This document shows positions 12,820-22,375 of a stretch of 64,000 nucleotides of DNA, piece after piece. The notes under the pieces were generated by a model. The model made no database searches. It worked only from the letters and a program-made list of their open reading frames with translations, and was not told the origin of the DNA. The stretch comes from Acinetobacter wuhouensis (lineage in GTDB: Bacteria > Pseudomonadota > Gammaproteobacteria > Pseudomonadales > Moraxellaceae). Each line of letters opens with the position of its first letter. Positions within the stretch are counted from its first letter, which is position 1. The translations under genes and the position numbers were made by a program. The stretch lies in the NCBI RefSeq assembly GCF_001696605.3, contig NZ_CP031716.1, positions 2,294,001 through 2,358,000 of the forward strand, in the 5' to 3' direction.

Positions 12820-13160
12820 AAATCATTAGTGACTTAAGGTCACAATTCTGGCTCATCAATTTTCTGACAAATTCTCTCAAATAAACTTCGAGTAATTTAA
12901 ACCAATCAATCAATGATAATATTTCGATCAATCAATTAGTAAAAATCCACACAAGTTGTTCTTCATATTCTCTTAATGAATTATTTATCACCTCGTCAGT
13001 GATAAATAAGACGCAATAAACATTCAACAACTTAACCCTGTAAGCTAAGTTCGTTTGCTGTATCGCGTCGGGATGCAGTGCATTCTATAGATTTTCAAAA
13101 CTAACGCAAGCCCTATTTTCAACAAAAACCACCGTGTGATTATTTTTCAAACAAAATGCA
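12820..13160 (-). promoter_or_regulatory. rRNA operon leader and probable P1 promoter
   Basis: The best promoter on the minus strand has -35 TTGCGT (13104-13109), a 16-bp spacer and -10 TAGAAT (13082-13087). It is followed by GCACTGCATCCCG, similar to the GC-rich discriminator of rrn P1 promoters. The AT-rich stretch at 13111-13160 could act as an UP element. Within the leader, 12939-12966 is the near-perfect complement of the spacer after 16S (11235-11262) and would form the 16S RNase III processing stalk, with one mismatch and one bulge. I did not find a confident boxA. Confidence 0.6.
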
Positions 13161-13233
13161 CTAAAAATGACATTATTCATCTATTTTTTAGTCAATTTAT
13201 TTAAATCAAAACTATAACATCTATTTAAAATTA

Positions 13234-14265
13234 TTATTCATAGTAGTCCCCACCTGATTGGGCATGTAAAAAAGCAGGGATAAGACCTGTGAGTGCTGCA
13301 CGAATATCTGCACGCTCATTGATGAGTTGGTGTGAACCTTCTTCTAAGATCAATAAAGTTTGCAATCTGAATTGACGACGAACAAAATCAATATTGTATT
13401 TCCAATCAACAGTCTGATCTTGTGCACCTTGGGCCAACCATACAGGAATACGACATTTCGGGTAATCCTCCATTTCCTGCATCCATTTAGACATCGCTAA
13501 AATCCAATCCATCCCCATCATTCTCGGTTGTAAAGGATCCTTTAAACGAACAAAACGTAAAAATTCTGGATTATGATTATTTCTTTTGAAATGACGTGGC
13601 ACTTCTTTTTTTATTCGTCGAATAATGCCTAAACCAATCGAGTTATGCCACCACGCTGTTTTTGCAGGACGCACCAAAGGTGAAAGCAATAATACTCGCT
13701 CTACAATTGGGTTTTCACGTTTTTGCGCATATTTAAGTAAATGATGCATCCAAATCGCACCACCAGTACTTTGTCCAATTCCCAACCAAGGCTTTGGCAA
13801 TTGTGTTGAATTTTTAACATATTGATAAACTGAATGTAAAACCTGCTGATAGTGATCAAAGTCTTTAATATTTGCAGGTGACCCATCACTTAAACCATGC
13901 CCAGGCAAATCATAGGTGATGACACTAAAGCCTTGCTCTAATATTTCTTTGATAATCGGTTGATAAATACCACTATGTTCTAAGTAGCCATGAAGTAAAA
14001 ATACACTGCCTTTTATTTTTTCAGTTTTTGGTTTAAACACTTGTACATGAAGCTTAAACAAAGGCATTTTGATATAGCCTTGCCAGTGCTGACAATCTAG
14101 CTGATCAAAACCATACAAACGTTGATAAGACTTAATTTCTTTATTGGCAATATATTCACGATTTAAATTTAATGCTTCTAATAATAATGGTGTGGTATCT
14201 CGATTTGGTACAGGTAAATCAAGTTGCTTTAAAATCGTTGGATTTAAAAATGGAATATCTGCCAT
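13234..14265 (-). CDS. Alpha/beta hydrolase, monoacylglycerol-lipase-like
   Basis: The protein is 343 aa. The oxyanion-hole segment is HGYLEHSGIY (92-101), close to the HGxxEHSxRY motif of monoacylglycerol lipases. It is followed by YDLPGHGLSDG (118-128). The nucleophile is Ser166 in GIGQSTGG, the probable acid is Asp283 (AQGAQDQ), and the base is His312 (EEGSHQL). It probably hydrolyses monoacylglycerol, lysophospholipid or another short lipid ester. No signal peptide is visible, so it is cytoplasmic or membrane-associated. Its ATG overlaps the stop of the upstream YdcF-type gene (TAATG), so the two are translationally coupled. Confidence 0.8.
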   Translation of the reverse strand: MADIPFLNPTILKQLDLPVPNRDTTPLLLEALNLNREYIANKEIKSYQRLYGFDQLDCQHWQGYIKMPLFKLHVQVFKPKTEKIKGSVFLLHGYLEHSGIYQPIIKEILEQGFSVITYDLPGHGLSDGSPANIKDFDHYQQVLHSVYQYVKNSTQLPKPWLGIGQSTGGAIWMHHLLKYAQKRENPIVERVLLLSPLVRPAKTAWWHNSIGLGIIRRIKKEVPRHFKRNNHNPEFLRFVRLKDPLQPRMMGMDWILAMSKWMQEMEDYPKCRIPVWLAQGAQDQTVDWKYNIDFVRRQFRLQTLLILEEGSHQLINERADIRAALTGLIPAFLHAQSGGDYYE

Positions 14266-15449
14266 TAAGGCACCTCTCTACAGCCACTTGATCCGAACAA
14301 CATATCGCGGATTGTTGCTAATGTTTCGTAATTTGCACGACGGCTATGATCATAATTTTGTTTACTTGGTTGCCATTCACTAAGTTGCGTCGGCATTGGC
14401 GCATTAACTGGAATGGTTTCTATACCACTTAGTGCAAATAATCGTCTTGTTCTAGGCATATGATAACGATCTGTGACTAATAGTACTGTTGGCGCTCCAC
14501 CTTTCTTTTGTAAAAGTAATGAACTAAAACGTGTATTTTCACAAGTGTTCATACTGCGGTTTTCAAGCAGTTTTGCTTCCACTCCACGTTCTGCTAACCA
14601 TTTTTGCATATAAGGTGCTTCTACACCGCTCAAAACGATGGGGAGTTTATTTTGCTTTTCCAATGCTAAAGTTGTTTCCAATCTTAATCGTGTATATTCA
14701 TTTACAATAATATCTTTTTGATTTTTATCGAGTGTTAATCCACCACCCAAAACAACAATTGCGTAGGGTTGACTTGATTTTAAACTCTCTCGATTTTGTT
14801 TATTCGCATCAGAACCATTTTCAACAACGTCAGTGACTTGTGAGCTCGCCAATTCTGCATCAACCGCAACCGTATCTCCCACCAATAATGCTTCATCGAT
14901 TTGATGGGTTTTTAAGAATTTCAAATATTCATCCATTAAAGCTTTATTGTCTTCACTATTTAAATCCAATAACGCTTTAACAGTTTCGCTTGACTGATCA
15001 CTCACAACACCAGAAGCTGCCACCTCTGAGCTTGCTTGCTCAGAACTGACTTGTTCTGAAAGCAAAGGAATAACAGGTTTATCCTGCTCTTGTTCTTCAC
15101 TTTTTTGTTCTTGGGAAATTTTTTCTTGTAAGGCTTTATATCTCAGTTGTAGCACCATTAAATCTTGTGCATTTTTACTTTTTATTTCCTCATCTAAAAG
15201 TTTCAAATACGCTTGACGTGCAATCCATAAGTCAGAACCCGGTTCAAGTGTATTTTCTTCTGACAATGCTGCCTTTTGTTGACTTTGCGCTGCAACCTGA
15301 TCTACTTCAACAGGAACGACATGATTTAGAATTTTCACCATCATATTGGAGTAAAATGGTGTATACCAAAAAACCACCAGACAGCTCAATAAGACAAATA
15401 GTATCGCAACTATTCGTACAAATCTGACCATCCAATGTTGTTTCACCAT
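14265..15449 (-). CDS. YdcF/DUF218-domain membrane-anchored protein with acidic linker
   Basis: This is a 394-aa protein. One N-terminal membrane segment lies at about residues 10-28 (VRIVAILFVLLSCLVVFWY). A long Glu/Gln/Ser-rich, probably coiled or disordered periplasmic linker covers about 50-200. The C-terminal DUF218 domain (about 225-385) begins with YAIVVLGGGL and contains PIVLSG, NTCENTRFSS and LLVTDRYHMPRTRRLF. DUF218 proteins include SanA and ElyC, which affect envelope integrity. It lies 12 bases after murB on the same strand, so an envelope role is plausible. The linker is much longer than in E. coli YdcF. A second Met at residue 7 is a possible start. Confidence 0.75.
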   Translation of the reverse strand: MVKQHWMVRFVRIVAILFVLLSCLVVFWYTPFYSNMMVKILNHVVPVEVDQVAAQSQQKAALSEENTLEPGSDLWIARQAYLKLLDEEIKSKNAQDLMVLQLRYKALQEKISQEQKSEEQEQDKPVIPLLSEQVSSEQASSEVAASGVVSDQSSETVKALLDLNSEDNKALMDEYLKFLKTHQIDEALLVGDTVAVDAELASSQVTDVVENGSDANKQNRESLKSSQPYAIVVLGGGLTLDKNQKDIIVNEYTRLRLETTLALEKQNKLPIVLSGVEAPYMQKWLAERGVEAKLLENRSMNTCENTRFSSLLLQKKGGAPTVLLVTDRYHMPRTRRLFALSGIETIPVNAPMPTQLSEWQPSKQNYDHSRRANYETLATIRDMLFGSSGCREVP

Positions 15450-15461
15450 AAACTTACTCTA

Positions 15462-16490
15462 TTAATGGTTTTGAATTAAACCTTGCTCATTAAAAAGCAC
15501 AGGTTCAGGTTCTAAATGTACACCAAATTTATCATAAACATCTTTTTGTACCGCTTGAAAAGTTGCTTTCACATCTTTCAATGTTGCATCAGCATAATTT
15601 ACCAGTACTAAAGCTTGTTTATGAAACATACCCACTTGCTCAAGTCGTTTACCTTTCCAACCTGACTGATCAATCAACCAACCTGCGGCAATTTTAACTT
15701 GATTATCTTTTTGAGGATAATGTGGAATATTAGGGAATTTTTCAATTAATTGTGTAAAATCTTGTTGATTAATAATTGGATTTTTAAAGAAACTCCCTGC
15801 ATTTGGAAATTCTTTTGGGTCTGGTAATTTACTTTGGCGAATCTGAATTACTTGTTTTTGCAAGTTTTCAGGCGTAATTTCATCCCCCATAGCAGCTTTT
15901 AAGTCACCATAATTCATTTTTAAATCAGCATGTTTTAATAATTTAAAAATAACATGGGTGATCACATAACGATTTGGATCATCTTTAAAAATGCTATGTC
16001 GGTATGAGAATTGACAATCAACCGCCTGAATGTGCTGTGTTTGCTTACTTTGACGATCATAAACTTCAACAGATTCAATAAACTCGCCTGCTTCAACACC
16101 ATAAGCACCAATATTTTGTACAGGTGACGCGCCAACTAAACCCGGAATCAATGCGAGATTTTGTAAACCATACATTTTCTGTTCCGTCGTCCATAACACA
16201 AAATCATGCCAAACTTGACCCGCCCCCACTCTGAGGGTTGCAGTATTTTCATCTTCTGCGAATAACTCAATACCTTGAATATCTATCGCGATCACAAGTG
16301 CATGAATCTGTTCAGGAAGCATCATATTACTGCCTCCTGAAAGGAGTAAAACATTTAAATTTTGCTGTTGAGCAAACTGCAAAGCTTCTTCAAGTTCAAT
16401 AACTGATTGAACTTTAACAAAATGAGAAGCGGTTGCGCTCAAATTTAAGGTATTGAATGGCTTTAGTTGAACCTGAGATTCAATATTCAT
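15462..16490 (-). CDS. murB: UDP-N-acetylenolpyruvoylglucosamine reductase
   Basis: MurB reduces UDP-GlcNAc-enolpyruvate to UDP-MurNAc with NADPH and FAD, an essential cytoplasmic step of peptidoglycan precursor synthesis. The 342-aa length and sequence fit type I MurB. The FAD-binding segment is [10 protein letters not shown] (49-58), with [19 protein letters not shown] (115-133). The catalytic serine is Ser233 in NAGSFFKNP, and the C-terminal glutamate lies in LEPEPVLF. It is followed closely by the YdcF-type gene and preceded by the phosphatase gene on the same strand. Confidence 0.95.
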   Translation of the reverse strand: MNIESQVQLKPFNTLNLSATASHFVKVQSVIELEEALQFAQQQNLNVLLLSGGSNMMLPEQIHALVIAIDIQGIELFAEDENTATLRVGAGQVWHDFVLWTTEQKMYGLQNLALIPGLVGASPVQNIGAYGVEAGEFIESVEVYDRQSKQTQHIQAVDCQFSYRHSIFKDDPNRYVITHVIFKLLKHADLKMNYGDLKAAMGDEITPENLQKQVIQIRQSKLPDPKEFPNAGSFFKNPIINQQDFTQLIEKFPNIPHYPQKDNQVKIAAGWLIDQSGWKGKRLEQVGMFHKQALVLVNYADATLKDVKATFQAVQKDVYDKFGVHLEPEPVLFNEQGLIQNH

Positions 16491-16569
16491 TATCTAAATT
16501 ATTTCCTAACGATGTTCTAAAGCAATTTGCTAAAATCACCTTGTAAAATGATAATTAAATTTCAATCAA

Positions 16570-17082
16570 TTATTTATATTGAAATTGCTGTTGCAAAACA
16601 TTGACCCAAGCTTGGCTACTTGACTCGCATTGATCAATCACGCGTTCAAAACCGTCTGCTTCACCATAATAAGGATCAGGTAAGGCTTGTTGTGGATACA
16701 GCTGATCATGTTTACTCATCAATGCAATTGTAGACCTGATTTGACTTGCACTAAACTGTCGAATAGCTTGTTTTAACAAATCTTGGATATCATCGAAGTT
16801 TTCATGATCCATCGCTAAAATTAAATCAAAGTCCAAAAAATCCTGTGTTTTTAGCTGTCTAGCTCTTAAAGAAGAAAGATCATAGCCTCTTTTTATTGCA
16901 TGTTTTTGACTACGACTATCTGGAGCTTTATTCGGGTGATAATTACTTGTTCCCGCCGAATCAACAATAACATTTAATTGTTTTTCATCACAAAAATGTC
17001 GTAACACCACTTCAGCTGTTGGAGAACGACAAATATTTCCCAAGCACACACATAAAACTTTGTATGGCGTTTTGGATGACAT
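16570..17082 (-). CDS. Low-molecular-weight protein-tyrosine phosphatase
   Basis: This 170-aa cytoplasmic phosphatase has the P-loop C-x5-R as CLGNICRS (Cys13 to Arg19) close to the N-terminus. The general acid Asp136 is in LPDPYYG. The segment DSAGTSNYHPNKAPDSRSQK is typical of the family. LMW-PTPs in Gram-negatives often act with capsule-regulating tyrosine kinases (Wzb type), but no capsule gene is near, so a housekeeping LMW-PTP is more likely. It lies 79 bases upstream of murB on the same strand and may share its transcript. Confidence 0.9.
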   Translation of the reverse strand: MSSKTPYKVLCVCLGNICRSPTAEVVLRHFCDEKQLNVIVDSAGTSNYHPNKAPDSRSQKHAIKRGYDLSSLRARQLKTQDFLDFDLILAMDHENFDDIQDLLKQAIRQFSASQIRSTIALMSKHDQLYPQQALPDPYYGEADGFERVIDQCESSSQAWVNVLQQQFQYK

Positions 17083-17202
17083 AACAACCTCAAATGATCA
17101 TTTATTTTATAAAGTCTTATGTTAAGTTATTTAGCAAGCGAATCCTATAGAACTGTAAAACAATAATGTTTAATTTGTGATGATAGATTAAGGATAATAC
17201 AC

Positions 17203-18357
17203 ATGAGTCATTTTCAATTTCAGACTGTCGCCAATATCATTTCAGGGGTAGGTTCGATTCAAGAACTTAAAAATATTTTAGCCCATAAATATCAGAAAGC
17301 CTTAATTGTCACCGATGCAGGAATGATTCAACATTCACTCCATTTACCTATTTTAGAAATATTAGAACAATCTCAAATAGAGTATGAAATTTATTCAGAA
17401 GTTCAAGCTGATCCTGCTGAGAGCATTGTGCTATCTGCCGTTGAGTTTGCTAAACAAAGAAATGTAGATGTGGTGATTGGTTTTGGTGGCGGTAGCTCAA
17501 TGGATGTTGCCAAACTGATTGCAATATTGGCAAATCCAAAACAAACTCAGACCATTCAAGAAATCTATGGTGTGAATAATGCCCAAGGTCCTCGTTTACC
17601 TTTGATTTTAATTCCTACTACAGCGGGGACTGGTTCTGAAGTAACACCTATTTCTATCGTTACCACAGGTGAAACCACCAAAACAGGCATTGTTGCACCC
17701 ATCTTATATGCTGATGTAGCAATTTTAGATGCAACATTCACCACAGGCTTACCTGCACATATCACCGCGGCAACAGGTATAGATGCGATGGTGCATGCAA
17801 TCGAAGCTTATACTTCAAAGATTAAAAAGAATTTTTATGCAGACATGCTTGCCAAACAAGCACTCAAACTGTTGAATAAAAATTTAAAATTAGTTTTAGA
17901 AAATGGTTCAAATTTAGAAGCACGTCAAAATATGCTACTGGGTTCGATGCTTGCTGGTCAGGCTTTTGCCAATGCGCCAGTCGGTGCTGTGCATGCACTT
18001 GCCTATCCTTTGGGTGGGCATTTTCATTTATCGCATGGGCATACCAATGCTCTCGTTTTACTTGAAGTATTAAAATTCAATGCGCCTGAAGCAAAAACAC
18101 ATTATGCAGAACTGATGCAATGGCTGAATCCATATAGTAAAGGCAGTACCGAAGGTTTATGTGATCTCTTTATTGATCATATACAAAGCCATTTAGACCA
18201 TAGTGGTTTAACCTTAAAACTACGTGATTTAAATGTACAAGAACATCAACTTGAAACTTTGGCGAATGATGCAATGTTACAAACACGACTTTTGCAAAAT
18301 AATCCAAGAGTAATGCAACAAGAAGATGCTCTGAAAATTTATCAAGCGATTTATTAA
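17203..18357 (+). CDS. Iron-containing (group III) alcohol dehydrogenase
   Basis: This 384-aa Fe-ADH family oxidoreductase has the NAD-binding loop GFGGGSSMDVAK (94-104) and IPTTAGTGSEVTP (138-149). The four expected metal ligands are Asp194, His198, His264 and His278, in GIDAMVHAIEAY and AVHALAYPLGGHFHLSHGH. It probably oxidises a primary alcohol or reduces an aldehyde with NAD(H). It is divergent from the phosphatase and followed by 400 bp without a gene, so it is likely monocistronic. A second, only distantly similar family member is at 28305-29477. Confidence 0.88.
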   Translation: MSHFQFQTVANIISGVGSIQELKNILAHKYQKALIVTDAGMIQHSLHLPILEILEQSQIEYEIYSEVQADPAESIVLSAVEFAKQRNVDVVIGFGGGSSMDVAKLIAILANPKQTQTIQEIYGVNNAQGPRLPLILIPTTAGTGSEVTPISIVTTGETTKTGIVAPILYADVAILDATFTTGLPAHITAATGIDAMVHAIEAYTSKIKKNFYADMLAKQALKLLNKNLKLVLENGSNLEARQNMLLGSMLAGQAFANAPVGAVHALAYPLGGHFHLSHGHTNALVLLEVLKFNAPEAKTHYAELMQWLNPYSKGSTEGLCDLFIDHIQSHLDHSGLTLKLRDLNVQEHQLETLANDAMLQTRLLQNNPRVMQQEDALKIYQAIY

Positions 18358-18696
18358 CACCGTTCTTATAGTAAGAAGGTAAAGCTTTTTGATGAATTAA
18401 GACTCATCAATAAGCTTTTATCCCCTAAAGTTCAAACGCATCCAGACTTAACCTCCCAATCAAGCAACAACTAACTGCTTCTTTATTAATCTTTTCTCAT
18501 ACTATGAAAATAACATTAAGTTGAAATTACAGCCAAATATTCATCTATTTTTTAACCATTTAAAATAAAGCACATTTTTAGACATTTAATAATAAGTATT
18601 ATATTTTCAGTAATTTATTACAAATCAATAAATTAATTACATCTTAACTGATTGTTTTTTAATTTATCTTTCATTTAATTTTTAAAATAATTACTC
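18358..18696. other. AT-rich intergenic region with one inverted repeat
   Basis: No gene is seen. An imperfect inverted repeat lies at 18381-18419 (AAAGCTTTTTGATGA against TCATCAATAAGCTTT), 24 bases after the alcohol dehydrogenase stop. It has no clear T-tail and may be a weak terminator or an RNA 3'-end stabiliser. The rest is very AT-rich and probably contains upstream elements of the ompW promoter. Confidence 0.4.
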
Positions 18697-18732
18697 TAGA
18701 ATCGCTGCCCATCTTAATCGGAAAATTAAGAT
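18697..18732 (+). promoter_or_regulatory. Probable ompW -10 element and 5'-leader hairpin
   Basis: TAGAAT (18697-18702) is a good -10 hexamer. Transcription would start near 18709, just before a perfect inverted repeat, ATCTTAAT (18711-18718) and ATTAAGAT (18725-18732), with loop CGGAAA. A hairpin at the 5' end would stabilise a porin mRNA; as DNA it could be an operator. Confidence 0.4.
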
Positions 18733-18758
18733 CACTTACAGCATCGGAAAATCATTCT

Positions 18759-19568
18759 ATGAAAAAACTCAGCATCGCGATCTTACCTTTAGTCGCATTC
18801 AGCTTAAATACGGTTACACATGCAGCAACTTCAGATGGCAAAACATTTGGTGTATCAGCTGGTTGGTTACATGTAATGCCACAAAGTAGCGGTCAAGGTG
18901 TCTATGGTAAAACTGGTAATTCACCATTATTAGGAGCTATGGCAAATCTACAAGCAGCCAATCCTGATGCTGGTTTTGAAGTACAAGACGCTGATACAGC
19001 AGGATTAATGCTTGATTATTTTGTGAATGATAACGTTTCATTAGAATTAACTTTGGGTGTTCCGCCTGAGATGAAGCTTGCAGGCAAAGGTGCTATTAAG
19101 CTTGGAAATGAAACGATACTTGATTTAAATCAATTTGATAAAGCGGCAACGACTGATGCCTATACACCTACGATTTCTGCACGTTACCACTTTGGGTCAA
19201 TTAACAATAAAATCCGCCCTTATGTAGGTGCAGGCTTAATGTATGCACACTTTTCAAATGTAGAAACTGATTCTGCAATTAATGATGCATTAAAAGCTAC
19301 TAAACTCGCCCCATTCAATCCACAATTGGGTAAAGTTAAAGTTGATGATGCTGTAGCACCAGTTGCAATGTTAGGTATTGATTACAGTATCAATAAAAAT
19401 TGGTATGCAACAGCGTCAGTTTCTTATGCTCATCTCACAACAAAAGCTAAATTAAATGTCAACGGCACAAACCCATACACTGGTGGTTCGATGACTTTAA
19501 TTTCAGGTCAAAGCGACATCGAAATTAAACCAATCGTGACTTATTTGGGTCTAGGTTACCGTTTCTAA
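18759..19568 (+). CDS. ompW: OmpW family outer-membrane protein
   Basis: This 269-aa 8-stranded barrel protein has a signal peptide (MKKLSIAILPLVAFSLNTV, cleavage near THA-ATSDGK). FGVSAGWLHVMPQSSG in the first strand matches OmpW. NVSLELTLGVPPEMKLAGKG and TISARYHFGS are also family-like, followed by RPYVGAGLMYAHFSN and a final YRF with C-terminal Phe. OmpW proteins form narrow hydrophobic channels for small lipophilic molecules. It is longer than E. coli OmpW because of an extended loop around 95-125. A strong terminator follows. Confidence 0.9.
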   Translation: MKKLSIAILPLVAFSLNTVTHAATSDGKTFGVSAGWLHVMPQSSGQGVYGKTGNSPLLGAMANLQAANPDAGFEVQDADTAGLMLDYFVNDNVSLELTLGVPPEMKLAGKGAIKLGNETILDLNQFDKAATTDAYTPTISARYHFGSINNKIRPYVGAGLMYAHFSNVETDSAINDALKATKLAPFNPQLGKVKVDDAVAPVAMLGIDYSINKNWYATASVSYAHLTTKAKLNVNGTNPYTGGSMTLISGQSDIEIKPIVTYLGLGYRF

Positions 19569-19590
19569 TTGATTTTCATCAATTAAGCTT

Positions 19591-19625
19591 AAAGCCTATT
19601 CGCTTAAATTGAATAGGCTTTTTTA
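19591..19625 (+). terminator. Intrinsic terminator after ompW
   Basis: AAAGCCTATTC / GAATAGGCTTT stem (11 bp) with a 9-nt loop, followed by TTTT. Confidence 0.9.
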
Positions 19626-19706
19626 TGTCATAAATAAAACTAAAAACTTGAATCTATGTGACAAGTTGGTTAAAACATAAAGATAATATCCAAATGTAAA
19701 ACTCAA

Positions 19707-20141
19707 ATGAAACCTGAAATAAAAAATCGTACGGATTACCCTTTTCTCTTCCCGATTCAAACCCGCTGGGCAGATAACGATATTTATGGGCATGTGAATA
19801 ACGTGACTTATTATAGTTATTTCGATACTGCTGCGAATGCTCTACTCATTCAAAAAGCAGGCTTTGATATTCATCACTCACCAATTATTGGTTTAGTGGT
19901 CAATTCATCATGTAATTTCTTAGAAGAACTGACTTATCCAGAAATCATTGAAGTCGGCGTTGTAATTGCTAAAATCGGAAATTCTTCATTGACTTACGAT
20001 CTCGCCATTTTCAAACAAGGAAAAGGTGAAGCATCTGCACAAGGTCAATTTGTCCATGTATTTGTAGAACGTGAAACTAAAAAAAGCACCTCGATTCCAC
20101 AAGAAATGCGAGATGCTTTAAAAAATTATTTAATCAAATAA
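19707..20141 (+). CDS. Acyl-CoA thioesterase, hotdog fold (YbgC/FadM type)
   Basis: This is a 144-aa single hotdog domain. The N-terminal active-site region TRWADNDIYGHVNNVTYYSY (residues 19-38) is the YbgC/4HBT signature. The catalytic Asp is Asp23 or Asp25, and GHVNN marks the start of the central helix. It probably hydrolyses acyl-CoA thioesters in the cytoplasm; chain-length preference is unknown. It stands alone between the ompW terminator and a terminator shared with dnaX. Confidence 0.85.
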   Translation: MKPEIKNRTDYPFLFPIQTRWADNDIYGHVNNVTYYSYFDTAANALLIQKAGFDIHHSPIIGLVVNSSCNFLEELTYPEIIEVGVVIAKIGNSSLTYDLAIFKQGKGEASAQGQFVHVFVERETKKSTSIPQEMRDALKNYLIK

Positions 20142-20160
20142 ATAATACATCAATAAAAAT

Positions 20161-20181
20161 GCCTGACTAAGTACAGGCTTT
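20161..20181. terminator. Terminator between thioesterase gene and dnaX
   Basis: A 5-bp GCCTG / CAGGC stem with an 8-nt loop is followed by TTTTTT on the plus strand. The complement also carries a T-rich flank, so it can serve the convergent dnaX transcript as well. Confidence 0.7.
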
Positions 20182-20215
20182 TTTATGACTTCATATCCAT
20201 ATTAAGCAGACTCAA

Positions 20216-22375
20216 TTACTTCAGTTGTATATTTTCCAACTGTCCATCAAATGCTTCCATTAAACTTTTTACAATAGGCTCTTGATGAAGCATTTCAGAT
20301 GCACGATCAAATGCACGAACCTTCCGCTCACGTTGCATCATAAACGGCGTAATTGTCTCAACTTCACCATATTGCACATTAAATACGGTACTTGACCATT
20401 GTTGTTTTAGTGATGCCTCAAGATCATGTTGAGTCTGGTTGAGTAAGTTCTCATATTGTTTTGAAGTTTGAAACGTAGATTGACCATTAATCGTACCGAT
20501 CATCAAACCATGTTGTGCCAATTCTTGCACAGCAGGAGAAAGCGAACTATTTCTAAACCAATATTCCCACTTATCCACTGTCCACTCACCTTCAAGAATT
20601 TGAGGCTGTAAGCTTAAAATTTCTTGTGGCGTTTGATGATGACTCGATTGAACTGCATGTGTTGTAGTGACTTGAGTCTGAGTGCTTTCAAGTTGTGAAT
20701 GATCTTGCTGAACTGTTTGAGCATGTTTCTGAACAGCATTTTCAACAGCTACACTTGAATCAACAATTTCACGATCAGACTCAGGTGCTAAAAAGAAAAC
20801 ATCTTGAGTTTGATCCTGCACCACAGGTTGAGGTGATATTTCACCACCAAATAAAGTCAAACTTGGTTCTGCCGCTTCAACTTGCACGACTTGCTGTATC
20901 TGCTGTGTTTCGGAATTAACAATAACACTTTGAACGTCCGCAACAATCTGTTCATTTTCAGCTTGTTCTAAATGCTGAATATTTTCATTCTGTACATTCG
21001 TAAATTGATCATTTGAGTTCTCAACTTCTTCATCTAAATAATCATCACTACTTGGCTCAGGATCAGCAACAGATTGCTGTGCCAATTGTTCTTCTACTTC
21101 TTCTAAATCTGGATCAAAAGATGATGAGTCTTGTGATTGAACCTCTTGAACTGGTACTGCTTGCACCGCTTCACGATTTAACGGTGGACTGTTTAAAGAC
21201 GAACTATTTTCAATAACAACATTTGATTCAATTTGCTGAGAAACTTGTTGCTGGAAAACTTGCTGTTGCGAAACCACAACTTCATTGACTTGAATTGGTC
21301 TAAATGCCAATAAACGCAACACCGTCATTTCAAAGCCTTGCTCTTGTGTAACAGCAAGTTGTAACTCTGCTCGACCTTTACATGCGATTTGGTAATACAA
21401 TTGTAAGTCCTGAGCGGAAACCAATTGCGACAATTGCATAATTTTCTGATTAATTTCAGCACTATATTTCAGACTTAAATCAGGCAGATATTGCAACATT
21501 GCCAATTCATGCAAAGTCGAGATAAATTGATCTAAAACCAATGAAACATCTAAAGCTTGCTGTCTAAATTGCAGTAATAATTGGCTGACACGTTCACGCT
21601 GATTTTGATGAATTGCTAAGATCAAATCATAAATAATGGTGCGATCAATCAACCCCAACATTTCTTTAACATCTTGGTGATGAATTTCACCTTGACCATA
21701 AGCGATCGCTTGATCCGTCAAAGATAGTGCATCACGCAATGAACCTTGCGCAGATTCAGCAATTTGCCAAATCGCATCTTGTTCAGATTGAATTTCTTCT
21801 TTATTAAGAATATTAGTGAGGTGATGAGTAATTTCATCAACAGCAAGTGGACGTAAGGTAAATTGCAAACAACGTGAAATTACTGTGATCGGCAACTTTT
21901 GCGGATCTGTCGTTGCAAATAAAAATTTCACATGCTCAGGCGGTTCTTCCAATGTTTTTAACAAAGCATTGAATGAATGCGTTGACAGCATATGTACTTC
22001 ATCGATCAGATAAACCTTGAAACGACCCTGAGTCGGTGCATAAGGTACGTTATCCAAGAGTTCACGAGTATCTTCAACTTTGGTGCGTGAAGCAGCATCG
22101 ATCTCGATCAAGTCAATGAAACGCCCTTCATTAACAGCTTTACAGGTTGCGCACACTTCACACGGCGTAGAAGTCACACCAGTTTCGCAGTTTAAACATT
22201 TTGCTAAAATACGTGCAATTGTGGTCTTACCTACGCCACGTGTTCCCGTGAACAGATATGCATGATGTAAACGTCCACGATCTAAAGCACTGGTTAACGC
22301 ACGTGATACGTGGTTTTGTCCAACCAATTCATTAAAATTGCGTGGGCGATATTTACGTGCAAGTACCTGATACAT
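20216..22375 (-). CDS. dnaX: DNA polymerase III subunit tau (and gamma)
   Basis: The clamp-loader ATPase holds the replisome together. The 719-aa protein has Walker A GTRGVGKT (44-51), zinc ligands Cys63, Cys72, Cys75 and Cys78, Walker B LIDEVH (123-128) and the SRC motif (Ser167-Arg168-Cys169). A helical domain III runs to about 365. About 210 Gln/Glu/Ser/Val-rich residues (about 370-580), probably disordered, then lead to a C-terminal domain for DnaB and alpha contact. No A-AAA-AAG slippery heptamer was seen at the gamma position, so a separate gamma form by frameshifting is not supported. It is not next to ybaB-recR. Confidence 0.93.
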   Translation of the reverse strand: MYQVLARKYRPRNFNELVGQNHVSRALTSALDRGRLHHAYLFTGTRGVGKTTIARILAKCLNCETGVTSTPCEVCATCKAVNEGRFIDLIEIDAASRTKVEDTRELLDNVPYAPTQGRFKVYLIDEVHMLSTHSFNALLKTLEEPPEHVKFLFATTDPQKLPITVISRCLQFTLRPLAVDEITHHLTNILNKEEIQSEQDAIWQIAESAQGSLRDALSLTDQAIAYGQGEIHHQDVKEMLGLIDRTIIYDLILAIHQNQRERVSQLLLQFRQQALDVSLVLDQFISTLHELAMLQYLPDLSLKYSAEINQKIMQLSQLVSAQDLQLYYQIACKGRAELQLAVTQEQGFEMTVLRLLAFRPIQVNEVVVSQQQVFQQQVSQQIESNVVIENSSSLNSPPLNREAVQAVPVQEVQSQDSSSFDPDLEEVEEQLAQQSVADPEPSSDDYLDEEVENSNDQFTNVQNENIQHLEQAENEQIVADVQSVIVNSETQQIQQVVQVEAAEPSLTLFGGEISPQPVVQDQTQDVFFLAPESDREIVDSSVAVENAVQKHAQTVQQDHSQLESTQTQVTTTHAVQSSHHQTPQEILSLQPQILEGEWTVDKWEYWFRNSSLSPAVQELAQHGLMIGTINGQSTFQTSKQYENLLNQTQHDLEASLKQQWSSTVFNVQYGEVETITPFMMQRERKVRAFDRASEMLHQEPIVKSLMEAFDGQLENIQLK

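Noticed and set aside
20695..21216. Plus-strand frames opposite dnaX
   Set aside because: They mirror the low-complexity Gln/Glu codons of dnaX and have no independent support.
20216..21320. Programmed frameshift in dnaX
   Set aside because: No A-AAA-AAG heptamer; a TAAAAAG near the 3' end is in the wrong place.
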